From: JARFVT01 sp036677425
Lineage (GTDB): Bacteria; Pseudomonadota; Alphaproteobacteria; UBA8366; Aestuariispiraceae
DNA length: 64,000 nt
Reading direction: 5' to 3'
Assembly (NCBI GenBank): GCA_036677425.1
Contig: JARFVT010000011.1
Coordinates: 78,777-142,776 of the forward strand
Every line of letters starts with the position of its first letter. The stretch's first letter is position 1. The notes under the pieces are model-generated. The model made no database searches, was not told where the DNA came from, and saw only the letters and a list, made by a program, of their open reading frames with translations. The translations under genes and the position numbers were made by a program. Shown piece by piece: positions 1-8,847 of the stretch.

Positions 1-263
1 TTAAAATAACAGACAGCCATATATAGCATCCTATTATATTTTTCTAAAAAAGCTACTCAACCATTGATTTAAAAAAATCATTTTTTAAAATATAAAGGTG
101 GAAGTGATTGGCAAAAACTGCCACTGTAATATCGCAAGTAATATTAAATAATTGAATTTTAAATATATTTAATTAAATCTTGCTGTATGCACTAAGATAG
201 AAAATACAAATATTATAAATAGCGTATGATTAACAACAACCTGAACATAGGGATAATATAGTA

Positions 264-1283
264 ATGAAATTAAAAACACTTTTAATCACAAGTGCCGCAA
301 TAGCATTGGGAAGCACCGTTGCAAATGCTGGTCTTCTTGGTGATGTTAAGGCCCGGGGCGAATTAAATTGTATCATTTCAACACCATTTGCTGGCTTTTC
401 TGCACCGGATAATGTTGGCCGTTGGGAAGGTTTCGACGTTGATTTTTGTCGTGCAACTGCCGCTGCTATTTTAGGTGATGGCGATAAAGTTAAATTCATC
501 GCAACAACACCAAAACAACGCTTCACTACGCTTAATTCTGGTGAAGGCGATATTATGTATCGCAACACTACAGTTACATTAAGTCGTGATGCCGATCTTA
601 AACTTACATTCCTTGGTACTAACTATTATGATGGTCAAGGGTTTTTGGTCAGTAAAAGCCTTGGTGTAAAATCAGCCAAAGAACTTGATGGCGCATCTGT
701 TTGTATCCAAACAGGTACAACAACCGAATTAAATTTGGCCGATTATTTCCGTATTAATGATATGAGCTATGAGCCGGTGCCAGTTGAAACAAATGCCGAA
801 GCAATCACTAATTATTCAGCTGGTCGTTGTGATGTTTATACAACCGATGCGTCTGCCCTTGCTGCTACAAGATCTGCATTAGATAATCCAGACAATCATA
901 TTATATTGCCTGAAATTATTTCAAAAGAACCATTGGGCCCTGCAGTGCGCCAAGGTGATGATGAATGGGCTGATGTTACTCGTTGGATATTAAAAGCACT
1001 CATTGCAGCAGAAGAATTTGGCATTACACAGGCAAATGTTGCTGAAAAATCTGCTAAAGAAACCAATATTCCTAATATTGACCGCCTGCTTGGCACGAAT
1101 GGTAATTTTGGTGAAATGATTGGCCTTGATAGTAAATGGGCAGTTAGAGCAATCGCTGCTGTTGGTAATTATGGTGAAATTTTTGAACGCAATATTGGCG
1201 CTAAAACTCCACTTGGTCTTGCCCGTGGCTTAAACGCACAATGGCGTGACGGTGGCTTAATATATGCTGAGCCAATTCGTTAA
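264..1283 (+). CDS. aapJ: General L-amino-acid ABC transporter, periplasmic binding protein (AapJ/BztA-like)
   Basis: 339-aa periplasmic solute-binding protein that would capture a broad range of L-amino acids for the AapQMP permease. A signal peptide is visible (Lys-rich start, hydrophobic core, cleavage probably after the Ala-Asn-Ala near residue 22), followed by a family 3 binding fold with GFDVDFCRA near residue 57 and GTTTELNLA near residue 150. Length and order (binding protein, two permeases, ATPase) match the Aap/Bzt systems of alphaproteobacteria. The start is ATG, with AGGG about 11 bases upstream. A strong stem-loop separates it from the permease genes, which would fit higher expression of the binding protein. 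The assignment rests on overall resemblance and context; exact substrate range is inferred. Confidence 0.93.
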   Translation: MKLKTLLITSAAIALGSTVANAGLLGDVKARGELNCIISTPFAGFSAPDNVGRWEGFDVDFCRATAAAILGDGDKVKFIATTPKQRFTTLNSGEGDIMYRNTTVTLSRDADLKLTFLGTNYYDGQGFLVSKSLGVKSAKELDGASVCIQTGTTTELNLADYFRINDMSYEPVPVETNAEAITNYSAGRCDVYTTDASALAATRSALDNPDNHIILPEIISKEPLGPAVRQGDDEWADVTRWILKALIAAEEFGITQANVAEKSAKETNIPNIDRLLGTNGNFGEMIGLDSKWAVRAIAAVGNYGEIFERNIGAKTPLGLARGLNAQWRDGGLIYAEPIR

Positions 1284-1311
1284 GAATTAACCGATGCATT
1301 AATTAAATACT

Positions 1312-1344
1312 CTGGCGTAACGTTGAAATATTACGTTGCGCCAG
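1312..1344 (+). promoter_or_regulatory. Stem-loop between aapJ and aapQ
   Basis: A 12-bp inverted repeat, CTGGCGTAACGT then ACGTTGCGCCAG with one wobble pair, surrounds a short loop and is followed by TTTTATTC. It lies 28 bases after the aapJ stop and well before aapQ. It could be a partial terminator or a 3'-end stabiliser giving more binding-protein mRNA than permease mRNA, as in many binding-protein-dependent operons. The hairpin is seen directly; its role is inferred. Confidence 0.7.
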
Positions 1345-1477
1345 TTTTATTCAAAACTAAGAGTAAAATATAAATTAGGGGAGGTAATAAGAGGGCAATT
1401 AAATATGGCTCGATTATTTAACCTTAAATTAAATGATGATGTTAAAAAACTCATCAAAAACATGAACAGGTATTGCC

Positions 1478-2668
1478 ATGTCAACAGTAGAATCGCTACC
1501 CCCCAAAAATTCATTATTGCAATTATGGCATAATAAAGAAGCTCGATCGATAATCATTCAAGTTATCGCAATGGCATCAATTTTTGCTTTTTTTGCATTT
1601 ATTATACGTAACGCTATGGTTAACTTAGATGCAATCGGTAAAGGTTTTAGCTTTGATTTTCTATTTCAACCATCAAGCTATGATATTAATCAACATTTAA
1701 TCGAATATGATTCAAGATCGCCGCATTGGCGCGCCGCATTGGTGGGGATAATAAATACTGGGCTAATTGCATTTTTTGGAATTATTCTTGCCACTATATT
1801 GGGTTTTGTTTTTGGTGTTTTACGCCTATCCAAAAATTTCTTGGCTAATCGTCTTGTTTATTGTTATGTGGAATATATGCGCAATGTCCCCGTATTAATT
1901 CATATTTTAATGATACATGCGATTATTGTTCATACATTGCCAAAACCAAAAGCCTCTATCAATTTTAGCGACACATATTTTTTAAATAATCGTGGGTTTT
2001 ACTTGCCTGACCCAACATTTGAATCTGGCATGTGGTTGGTCAGCTTAACATTTTTAGCTGGCGTTATATTCACAATATTTTTTTCGCGCCACGCTAAGAA
2101 AATTCAAGAAACTACTGGTCGTATTCTACCAGTATTTTGGGCTGGTCTTGGTTCAATAATACTTGCGCCAATCGCCATGTTTTTAATAATGGGAATGCCC
2201 GTTGAATGGTCGATGCCGGTATTAAAAGGCTTTAATTTCAAAGGTGGAATGGCATTAAAACCAGAATTTTTAGCGTTATGGCTTGCTTTGTCATTATATA
2301 CGGCGGCATTTATCGCAGAAATTGTTCGGGCGGGTATTTTGGCTGTGCCATGGGGGCAAACGGAGGCCGCAAGCGCACTTGGTGTTAATAATAAACGCAC
2401 ATTGCAGTTAATAATTATTCCACAGGCATTGCGTGTTATCGTGCCGCCATTAACCAGTCAATATCTTAATTTGGCTAAAAACTCGTCATTGGCGATTGCT
2501 ATTGGCTATATGGATATTGTTGCAACGATTGGCGGTATAACATTGAACCAAACGGGGCGTGAAATGGAATGTATGGCGATTGTTTTAATGCTATATTTAT
2601 CATTTTCGCTATCCATATCAATGTTTATGAATTGGTATAATAACCGTATAAAATTAGTAGAACGCTAG
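1478..2668 (+). CDS. aapQ: General L-amino-acid ABC transporter permease (AapQ/BztB-like)
   Basis: 396-aa inner-membrane permease subunit, pairing with AapM to form the amino-acid channel. It has an N-terminal membrane anchor near residues 25-45, a long periplasmic stretch, and a C-terminal BPD_transp_1 domain. The EAA-type loop reads EAASALGVNNKRTLQLIIIP around residues 295-314, the contact site for the ATPase. The size of nearly 400 aa is typical of AapQ/BztB rather than of the shorter HisQ-type permeases. Start ATG follows CAGG by 7 bases. The next gene, aapM, begins 16 bases after its stop. Confidence 0.93.
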   Translation: MSTVESLPPKNSLLQLWHNKEARSIIIQVIAMASIFAFFAFIIRNAMVNLDAIGKGFSFDFLFQPSSYDINQHLIEYDSRSPHWRAALVGIINTGLIAFFGIILATILGFVFGVLRLSKNFLANRLVYCYVEYMRNVPVLIHILMIHAIIVHTLPKPKASINFSDTYFLNNRGFYLPDPTFESGMWLVSLTFLAGVIFTIFFSRHAKKIQETTGRILPVFWAGLGSIILAPIAMFLIMGMPVEWSMPVLKGFNFKGGMALKPEFLALWLALSLYTAAFIAEIVRAGILAVPWGQTEAASALGVNNKRTLQLIIIPQALRVIVPPLTSQYLNLAKNSSLAIAIGYMDIVATIGGITLNQTGREMECMAIVLMLYLSFSLSISMFMNWYNNRIKLVER

Positions 2669-2684
2669 AAGGGAGGCATATAAA

Positions 2685-3842
2685 ATGACTGATTCAACTT
2701 TAAATAAAAAATACGAACCTGGAATGCATCCTGATTTGCCGCCGCCGGCTGGTACTGTTGGTGTAATCCACTGGATTAAATCTAATATGCTATCCTCGCC
2801 AATAAATATTTTTATGACGCTTGTTACGGCTTATTTAATATATCTTATGTTGCCACCTGCGATAAATTTTCTTTTCATCAATGCGGTATTTGATGCGGCA
2901 TCGCGCGATGAATGCCGCGCCATATCTTCAAGTGGTGCTTGTTGGGCGTGGGTTGGCAAGCGTATTGGTATATTAACTTATGGATTTTACCCCTCAAGCG
3001 AATATTGGCGAGTGAATATTGTATTTTTTGAACTGATTATTGCTGTTGCTCCTATTCTTTTTCCAAAATTACCGGGGCGCAAATATTTATTGATCCATTC
3101 AGCTATATATCCATTAATTGTCGCAATCATGTTGCTTGGCGGTGATTTTAATTTTCTTTGGTTATTTTCAATTGATACTGGTTTGATGACTGTTTCCACT
3201 GATAAATTTGGTGGTATGATGTTGACTCTTATCGTTGGGGCAACAGGAATTATATTCTCTTTTCCTATCGGCTTGGTTTTGGCCTTGGGGCGGCAATCTG
3301 ACTTACCAATATTGAAATATTCATGTATTGGCTTCATTGAATTTATTCGTGGTGTACCATTAATTACTTTATTATTTGTTGCATCGACAATGCTTAATTA
3401 TTTCTTGCCGCCAGGGACACATTTTGATCTTCTATTGCGGGTTTTAATAATGGTAACCTTATTTTCATCTGCTTATATAGCAGAGGTTATCCGTGGTGGA
3501 TTACAGGCAATGCCAAAAGGCCAATATGAGGCTGCCGATGCCTTGGGGCTCAGCTATTGGCAATCAATGTATAAAATAATTTTGCCACAAGCATTGAAAA
3601 TTTCAATTCCTGGTTTGGTTAATACCTTCATCGGGCTTTATAAGGATTCTACATTGGTGATTGTCATCGCTATGTTTGATTTCCTTGGTATGGTGCGGGC
3701 AACCAATGGCGATACAAGTTGGAATGGTGTAATTATTGAAGGCTATATTATTGTGGCGTTATTTTTCTTTATCAGTTGTTTTTCCATGTCGCGTTATTCG
3801 TTGCATTTGGAAAATAAATTGCATACTGGTCACAAACGATAA
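2685..3842 (+). CDS. aapM: General L-amino-acid ABC transporter permease (AapM/BztC-like)
   Basis: 385-aa inner-membrane permease, second channel subunit of the Aap system. The N-terminus carries the soluble stretch HPDLPPPAGTVG near residues 15-26, then several membrane helices. A C-terminal permease domain has the EAA loop (EAADALGLSYWQSMYKIILP) near residues 280-299. GGAGGC about 12 bases upstream is a good ribosome-binding site for the ATG. It sits between aapQ and aapP with short gaps (16 and 17 bases), so the three are almost certainly co-transcribed. Confidence 0.93.
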   Translation: MTDSTLNKKYEPGMHPDLPPPAGTVGVIHWIKSNMLSSPINIFMTLVTAYLIYLMLPPAINFLFINAVFDAASRDECRAISSSGACWAWVGKRIGILTYGFYPSSEYWRVNIVFFELIIAVAPILFPKLPGRKYLLIHSAIYPLIVAIMLLGGDFNFLWLFSIDTGLMTVSTDKFGGMMLTLIVGATGIIFSFPIGLVLALGRQSDLPILKYSCIGFIEFIRGVPLITLLFVASTMLNYFLPPGTHFDLLLRVLIMVTLFSSAYIAEVIRGGLQAMPKGQYEAADALGLSYWQSMYKIILPQALKISIPGLVNTFIGLYKDSTLVIVIAMFDFLGMVRATNGDTSWNGVIIEGYIIVALFFFISCFSMSRYSLHLENKLHTGHKR

Positions 3843-3859
3843 GTTACGGGAGATAAAAA

Positions 3860-4633
3860 ATGAATAATGAAAATATAAGTAAATTAGAAGTTTCAGATGA
3901 AATTGCCATTCAAATTACTAATATGCATAAATGGTATGGTGATTTTCATGTGCTGAAAAATATTAATATAACGGTTAAGCGTGGTGAGAGGATTGTCGTT
4001 TGCGGGCCTTCTGGTTCAGGAAAATCAACCATGATACGCTGTATTAATCGGTTGGAAGAACATCAACAAGGTGATATTATTGTTGATGGTATTGAACTTA
4101 CCAATGACCTTAAAAATATTGATAAAATTCGCCGTGAAGTGGGAATGTGTTTTCAGCATTTTAATTTATTCCCGCATCTCACAATTTTGGAAAATTGCAC
4201 ATTAGCACCAATTTGGGTACGTAAAACCCCAAAGAAAGAAGCCGAAGAAATTGCAATGCATTTTCTCGAGCGGGTTAAGATTCCAGAACAGGCAAATAAA
4301 TTTCCTGGGCAACTTTCAGGAGGGCAGCAGCAACGGGTGGCAATCGCCAGATCGCTTTGCATGAATCCACGTATTATGTTGTTTGATGAACCAACATCGG
4401 CACTTGATCCAGAAATGATTTCCGAAGTTCTGGACGTTATGATTGGCCTTGCAGAAACAGGCATGACAATGATTTGTGTTACCCATGAAATGGGCTTTGC
4501 TAGAAAAGTTGCAAATCGGGTAATATTTATGGATGAGGGGGAAATTATTGAAGAAAATGAACCAGAAGAATTTTTCACAAATCCGCAAAATGAACGTACA
4601 AAATTATTCCTAAGCCAAATTTTAAATCATTAG
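3860..4633 (+). CDS. aapP: General L-amino-acid ABC transporter ATP-binding protein (AapP/BztD-like)
   Basis: 257-aa cytoplasmic ATPase that powers AapQM. The Walker A motif GPSGSGKS is at residues 49-56, the signature LSGGQQQR at 152-159, and Walker B IMLFDEPTS just after residue 171, followed by the D-loop SALDPEM and the H-loop VTHEMGFA. This is the polar amino-acid transporter (HisP/GlnQ) type. It is the last gene of the aap operon and is followed 23 bases later by a hairpin with a T-tract, marking the operon end. Confidence 0.96.
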   Translation: MNNENISKLEVSDEIAIQITNMHKWYGDFHVLKNINITVKRGERIVVCGPSGSGKSTMIRCINRLEEHQQGDIIVDGIELTNDLKNIDKIRREVGMCFQHFNLFPHLTILENCTLAPIWVRKTPKKEAEEIAMHFLERVKIPEQANKFPGQLSGGQQQRVAIARSLCMNPRIMLFDEPTSALDPEMISEVLDVMIGLAETGMTMICVTHEMGFARKVANRVIFMDEGEIIEENEPEEFFTNPQNERTKLFLSQILNH

Positions 4634-4656
4634 GAAATAATTAATATATTTATTAA

Positions 4657-4687
4657 AGGCGGGTGTTATTTAATGCCCGTCTTTTTT
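4657..4687 (+). terminator. Rho-independent terminator of the aap operon
   Basis: The inverted repeat GGCGGGTGTT / AATGCCCGTC (allowing G-U pairs) around an ATTT loop is followed directly by TTTTTT. It sits shortly after the aapP stop codon with no further gene on this strand until 4832. Confidence 0.85.
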
Positions 4688-4831
4688 AATCAGTTTTTTA
4701 CTATATATAATTTTATAATTTTAATTTTACAAATAAAGCTAATATTTTATACAGATCAAAATTTATCAGATATTGACCAAAAATGCTCAACGGCGTAATA
4801 ATATATGTATTTGTTTTTTAAGGTATAAAAA

Positions 4832-5845
4832 TTGAAATTTTGCAAGATACTTTCAATCTATATTATTATAATTTTTATATATGCAATACCCATATCTCAG
4901 GCTAATGATGAACTTAATTTTTTCCGCATTGCCACGGGGGCATCAACGGAAAATTTATATAGAATGGCTACTGCTATCTCCGCTGGTATTAGCAATCCAC
5001 CAGATAGTGGCTTGTGTAATGACAGTGATCAGAAATGTGGAAATGCAGGGTTGGTTGCGGTGGCACAATCAAAATCAGGTGCATTTGCAAATATAAAAGC
5101 CATAGCAAATGGGCAAATAGAATCTGCTATTATTTCTGCTGATGTGGCATTTTGGGCATATAGTGGTCGAGGGCCATTTGGTAATGATAAGGCATTTGAC
5201 GATTTGCGAGTGATTGCTAACCTTAGCCCTATTAAAGCCCATATTATAGTTGCAAAAAACTCTCCCTATAAAAAAATAAATGATTTACAAAATGCTAAAA
5301 TAGCCATCGGCGGTAAAAATACATCCAAAAGTCATATGGTGAAAATAATATTAAAGGCAAACGGTCTTAACATTGATGATATGAATTTAATTTACATGCG
5401 CCCAGGACCAGCCACCGATGCACTCACCAGCTCTGCTATTGATGCGATGGCTTTATTTGGTAATGAACCAATTTATGTAATTAAAGATATGATAAAATAC
5501 GCGAATATACGTATTTTGCCATTTGATAATATTGCCTTACGGAAAATACAAATGGTCCACCCATTCATTGAACATGCGGAAATAGCCATCAATACCTATG
5601 GTAATATTGCACCGATTAAAACATTCCAACTTGGTGTGCAATGGGTTGTTAATAAAAATATAGACTCTGAACTGATTTTTGAAATAACAAAAAAATTATG
5701 GCAAGGGCAAAGTAAATATATATTTAATAACGCAAATCCAGACATAAAATTTCCAAATATTAGCGATGCAATTCCATATGGTTATGGCCCGCCATTACAT
5801 ACAGGTGCCAAAAAATATTATAAAGAAATTGGCCTTTATAAATAA
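4832..5845 (+). CDS. TAXI-family TRAP transporter solute-binding protein
   Basis: 337-aa predicted periplasmic protein of the TAXI (TRAP-associated extracytoplasmic immunogenic) type. The N-terminus is a signal peptide (hydrophobic residues 7-20, likely cleavage after SQA near 24). The family-type opening FRIATGASTENLYRMA follows, where the glycine-rich segment and the next helix resemble TAXI proteins that bind small acids. The start is TTG, chosen because AAGGT lies 7 bases upstream and the signal peptide begins there. No TRAP membrane subunit lies nearby, so it is an orphan binding protein. It ends 7 bases before nrdA, an unexpected partner. The ligand is unknown. Confidence 0.82.
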   Translation: MKFCKILSIYIIIIFIYAIPISQANDELNFFRIATGASTENLYRMATAISAGISNPPDSGLCNDSDQKCGNAGLVAVAQSKSGAFANIKAIANGQIESAIISADVAFWAYSGRGPFGNDKAFDDLRVIANLSPIKAHIIVAKNSPYKKINDLQNAKIAIGGKNTSKSHMVKIILKANGLNIDDMNLIYMRPGPATDALTSSAIDAMALFGNEPIYVIKDMIKYANIRILPFDNIALRKIQMVHPFIEHAEIAINTYGNIAPIKTFQLGVQWVVNKNIDSELIFEITKKLWQGQSKYIFNNANPDIKFPNISDAIPYGYGPPLHTGAKKYYKEIGLYK

Positions 5846-5852
5846 CAAAGGG

Positions 5853-7718
5853 ATGAATGACGTTGTGGCAATAATTAATAATTTGACTAATGAAATCTGC
5901 GACCATGTGCAGAATGAACGTGGCATAAATATAGTTATGGATCGAAGCCGCGATAAGTTATTGACCGAATTTGGCAAAGCCACATTGATAGATCGATATT
6001 TATTAGAGGGCGAGGGTTTTCAAGATATGTTTGCCCGTGTGGCAATGCATTACGCCGATGATAGCCCCCATGCACAGCGAATTTATGAATATATTTCAAA
6101 GCTTTGGTTCATGCCATCGACCCCGATATTATCCAATGGTGGTACCAAACGTGGTTTACCGATATCATGTTTTTTAAACGAGGCTAATGATGATTTACAC
6201 AGCATAGTTGACATATGGAATGAAAATGTTTGGTTGGCAGCAAGAGGTGGCGGCATCGGCAGCTATTGGGGTAATTTGCGCTCTATTGGTGAAAAAATTG
6301 GCAAGAATGGTAAAACCTCTGGCATAGTACCATTCATTTGTGTGATGGATTCTTTGACGCTTGCTATATCACAGGGCAGCTTGCGACGTGGGTCTTCGGC
6401 AGCTTATTTGCCCGTTTGGCACCCAGAAATTGAAGAATTTATTGAATTGAGAAGGCCAACTGGTGGTGATCCAAACAGACGCGCCTTAAATCTACATCAT
6501 GGTGTCTTGCTGACCGATGATTTTATGCGTGCCGTTGAAAATAATGATGAATGGTCATTGATCAGCCCAAAAGATAAATCCGTTATTAGAAAAATAATGG
6601 CGCGTGATTTATGGATAAGAATTTTAACTGCTAGAATTGAAACTGGCGAGCCTTATTGTATTTTTATCGATCATGTTAACCGTGCGATTCCTGAACATCA
6701 AAAATTACAGGGCTTGACCGTTAAATCATCAAATCTTTGTGCCGAAATAACTCTGCCAACTGGGCTTGATAAAAATGGAAAACACCGCACTGCCGTTTGT
6801 TGTTTGGCATCGCTTAATGTGGAGAAATGGCCAGAATGGGAAAAAAATGACGAGATAATCGATGATATAATGCGCTTTCTTGATAATGTGTTACAGGATT
6901 TTATAGATAATGCACCACCAGAATTTAACAAAGCTTCATATGCTGCCGCGCGTGAAAGATCGGTTGGGCTTGGGATTATGGGTTATCATTCATTTTTGCA
7001 ATCGATGAATATCCCAATGGAATCTGTGATGGCAAAGACATGGAATAAACGTATATTCAAACATATTAGCCAAAAAGCAAATATTTCATCCATATCATTA
7101 GCAAAAGAAAAAGAACCATGTCTCGATGCGGCAGAATTCAATATTGATCAACGATTTTCTAATAAAATAGCAATTGCCCCGACCGCGTCTATTTCGATAA
7201 TATGTGGCGGCACATCACCGGGGATAGAACCAATTGCTGCCAATAGCTATACCCATAAAACATTAAGCGGATCTTTCGTTGTTCGTAATCATTATTTGCA
7301 AAGCTTGCTTGTTAAAAAAGGCAAGGATAATGGTGATATATGGTCGTCTATTGCCGTTAATGGTGGTTCTGTGCAGCATCTAGATTTCTTAAGTGATGAT
7401 GAAAAAGATGTGTTTAAAACCGCATTTGAAATTGATCAAAGATGGTTGATAGGCCATGCGGCTGATCGCACGCCAATGATATGCCAATCGCAAAGTCTAA
7501 ATCTATTCATTCCTGCCGATATATCAAAACGTGATTTGCACCAATTACATTTTCGAGCATGGAAAAAAGGCATAAAAAGCCTATATTATTGTAGATCAAA
7601 ATCTATTCAACGTGCCGAAGCCAGCAGTGAATATGAAATTACAGCCAATATGTCGATGATGAATAATGATGGTAATCACAATTTTAATGATTTTGACGAA
7701 TGCCTATCATGCCAATAG
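5853..7718 (+). CDS. nrdA: Class I ribonucleoside-diphosphate reductase, alpha subunit
   Basis: About 621 aa from the chosen ATG. It reduces ribonucleotides to deoxyribonucleotides with the radical supplied by NrdB. Visible family features are FMPSTPILSNGG, the first active-site Cys in LPISCFLNE, the thiyl Cys in SSNLCAEITLP, the partner Cys in TAVCCLASLN, the PTASIS loop, the radical-path Tyr pair in SLYYCRSK, and a C-terminal CLSC pair for thioredoxin or glutaredoxin recharge. The protein lacks the roughly 90-residue N-terminal ATP-cone of E. coli NrdA, so dATP shut-off through that domain is not expected. The start is uncertain: the frame stays open upstream into the TAXI gene, and AAAGGG abuts the chosen ATG, suggesting translational coupling. 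Confidence 0.93.
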   Translation: MNDVVAIINNLTNEICDHVQNERGINIVMDRSRDKLLTEFGKATLIDRYLLEGEGFQDMFARVAMHYADDSPHAQRIYEYISKLWFMPSTPILSNGGTKRGLPISCFLNEANDDLHSIVDIWNENVWLAARGGGIGSYWGNLRSIGEKIGKNGKTSGIVPFICVMDSLTLAISQGSLRRGSSAAYLPVWHPEIEEFIELRRPTGGDPNRRALNLHHGVLLTDDFMRAVENNDEWSLISPKDKSVIRKIMARDLWIRILTARIETGEPYCIFIDHVNRAIPEHQKLQGLTVKSSNLCAEITLPTGLDKNGKHRTAVCCLASLNVEKWPEWEKNDEIIDDIMRFLDNVLQDFIDNAPPEFNKASYAAARERSVGLGIMGYHSFLQSMNIPMESVMAKTWNKRIFKHISQKANISSISLAKEKEPCLDAAEFNIDQRFSNKIAIAPTASISIICGGTSPGIEPIAANSYTHKTLSGSFVVRNHYLQSLLVKKGKDNGDIWSSIAVNGGSVQHLDFLSDDEKDVFKTAFEIDQRWLIGHAADRTPMICQSQSLNLFIPADISKRDLHQLHFRAWKKGIKSLYYCRSKSIQRAEASSEYEITANMSMMNNDGNHNFNDFDECLSCQ

Positions 7719-7783
7719 GCTTTATTTTATAACAATAGATATTATGAATATTTAAGATATATCTATATTTGAAAGTTTAATTA

Positions 7784-8743
7784 ATGTCATTATTAGATGC
7801 AAGCCCAGTTTACAAACCATTTAATTATCCTTGGGCATATGACGCTTGGTTAACACAGCAGCGTATCCATTGGTTACCAGAAGAAGTATCTTTATCGGAA
7901 GATGTAAAGGATTGGCATAATAAATTAAGCAAGTCAGAGGTTAATTTATTAACACAGATTTTTCGCTTTTTTACTCAAGCCGATATCGAAGTAAATAATT
8001 GCTATATGAAACAATATACAAAGGTATTCCAACCAACCGAAATACAGATGATGTTATCGGCATTTTCTAATATGGAAACCATTCATATCGCTGCCTATTC
8101 CTATTTATTGGATACCATAGGCATGCCCGACACAGAATATCAGGCATTTCTTAAATATAAGGCGATGAAAGATAAATATGATTATATGCAGAAATGGAAT
8201 GTGGACACAAAATCCGATATAGCAAAAACATTGGCGGTTTTTGGCGCATTTACCGAAGGGTTACAGCTTTTTGCATCTTTCGCCATGTTGATGAATTTTC
8301 CACGCTTTAATAAAATGAAAGGCATGGGGCAGATAATAACATGGTCGGTTCGCGATGAAACATTGCATATGCAATCGATTATAAAATTATTTCATACATT
8401 CTTGTCTGAAAATCCTGAAATATGGACAAAAGAACTGCAACAAGAATTATATGATGCGTGCCGTGCGGTTATTAAACATGAAGATGCATTTATTGATTTG
8501 GCATTTGATATGGGCGAAATAGAAGGATTAAAGGCACAAGAGGTCAAAGACTATATCCGCTATATTGCCGATAGAAGGCTGAAGCAATTAGGGCTTGATG
8601 CGATCTATCATATTGGTAAAAACCCGCTTGGCTGGATGGATGAAATTTTAAATGGGGTCGAACATGCAAATTTCTTTGAAAGTCGTTCTACGGAATATTC
8701 AAAGGCATCGACTACTGGCACATGGGATGAGGCATTTGAATAG
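7784..8743 (+). CDS. nrdB: Class I ribonucleoside-diphosphate reductase, beta subunit
   Basis: 319-aa radical-generating subunit. Di-iron ligands can be placed by alignment to E. coli: D67 (in TQADIEV), E98 and H101 (METIH), the glutamate in FTEGLQLF, and E/H in RDETLHM. The radical tyrosine is conserved as Y105, seven residues after E98. The C-terminal acidic tail TWDEAFE would dock onto NrdA. No N-terminal ATP-cone is present here either. It follows nrdA by 65 bases and is probably co-transcribed. Confidence 0.95.
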   Translation: MSLLDASPVYKPFNYPWAYDAWLTQQRIHWLPEEVSLSEDVKDWHNKLSKSEVNLLTQIFRFFTQADIEVNNCYMKQYTKVFQPTEIQMMLSAFSNMETIHIAAYSYLLDTIGMPDTEYQAFLKYKAMKDKYDYMQKWNVDTKSDIAKTLAVFGAFTEGLQLFASFAMLMNFPRFNKMKGMGQIITWSVRDETLHMQSIIKLFHTFLSENPEIWTKELQQELYDACRAVIKHEDAFIDLAFDMGEIEGLKAQEVKDYIRYIADRRLKQLGLDAIYHIGKNPLGWMDEILNGVEHANFFESRSTEYSKASTTGTWDEAFE

Positions 8744-8847
8744 ATTAGTAGCTTTTAAATTAAGCAAAATTAATCTGCTTTAGCCTTGAAAGATTCAATA
8801 TTCGTATTAATTAATATAAAATTGATTAGATTTAACGGAGAAATAAT

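Noticed and set aside
95..140. Possible cobalamin riboswitch fragment (GCCACTG)
   Set aside because: Only the short word and a TGGCA/TGCCA hairpin are present; the rest of the conserved core is missing and the downstream gene is an amino-acid transporter.
1336..1533. 65-aa ORF overlapping the aapQ start
   Set aside because: It begins in a stem-loop, overlaps the true aapQ start in another frame and has no family resemblance.
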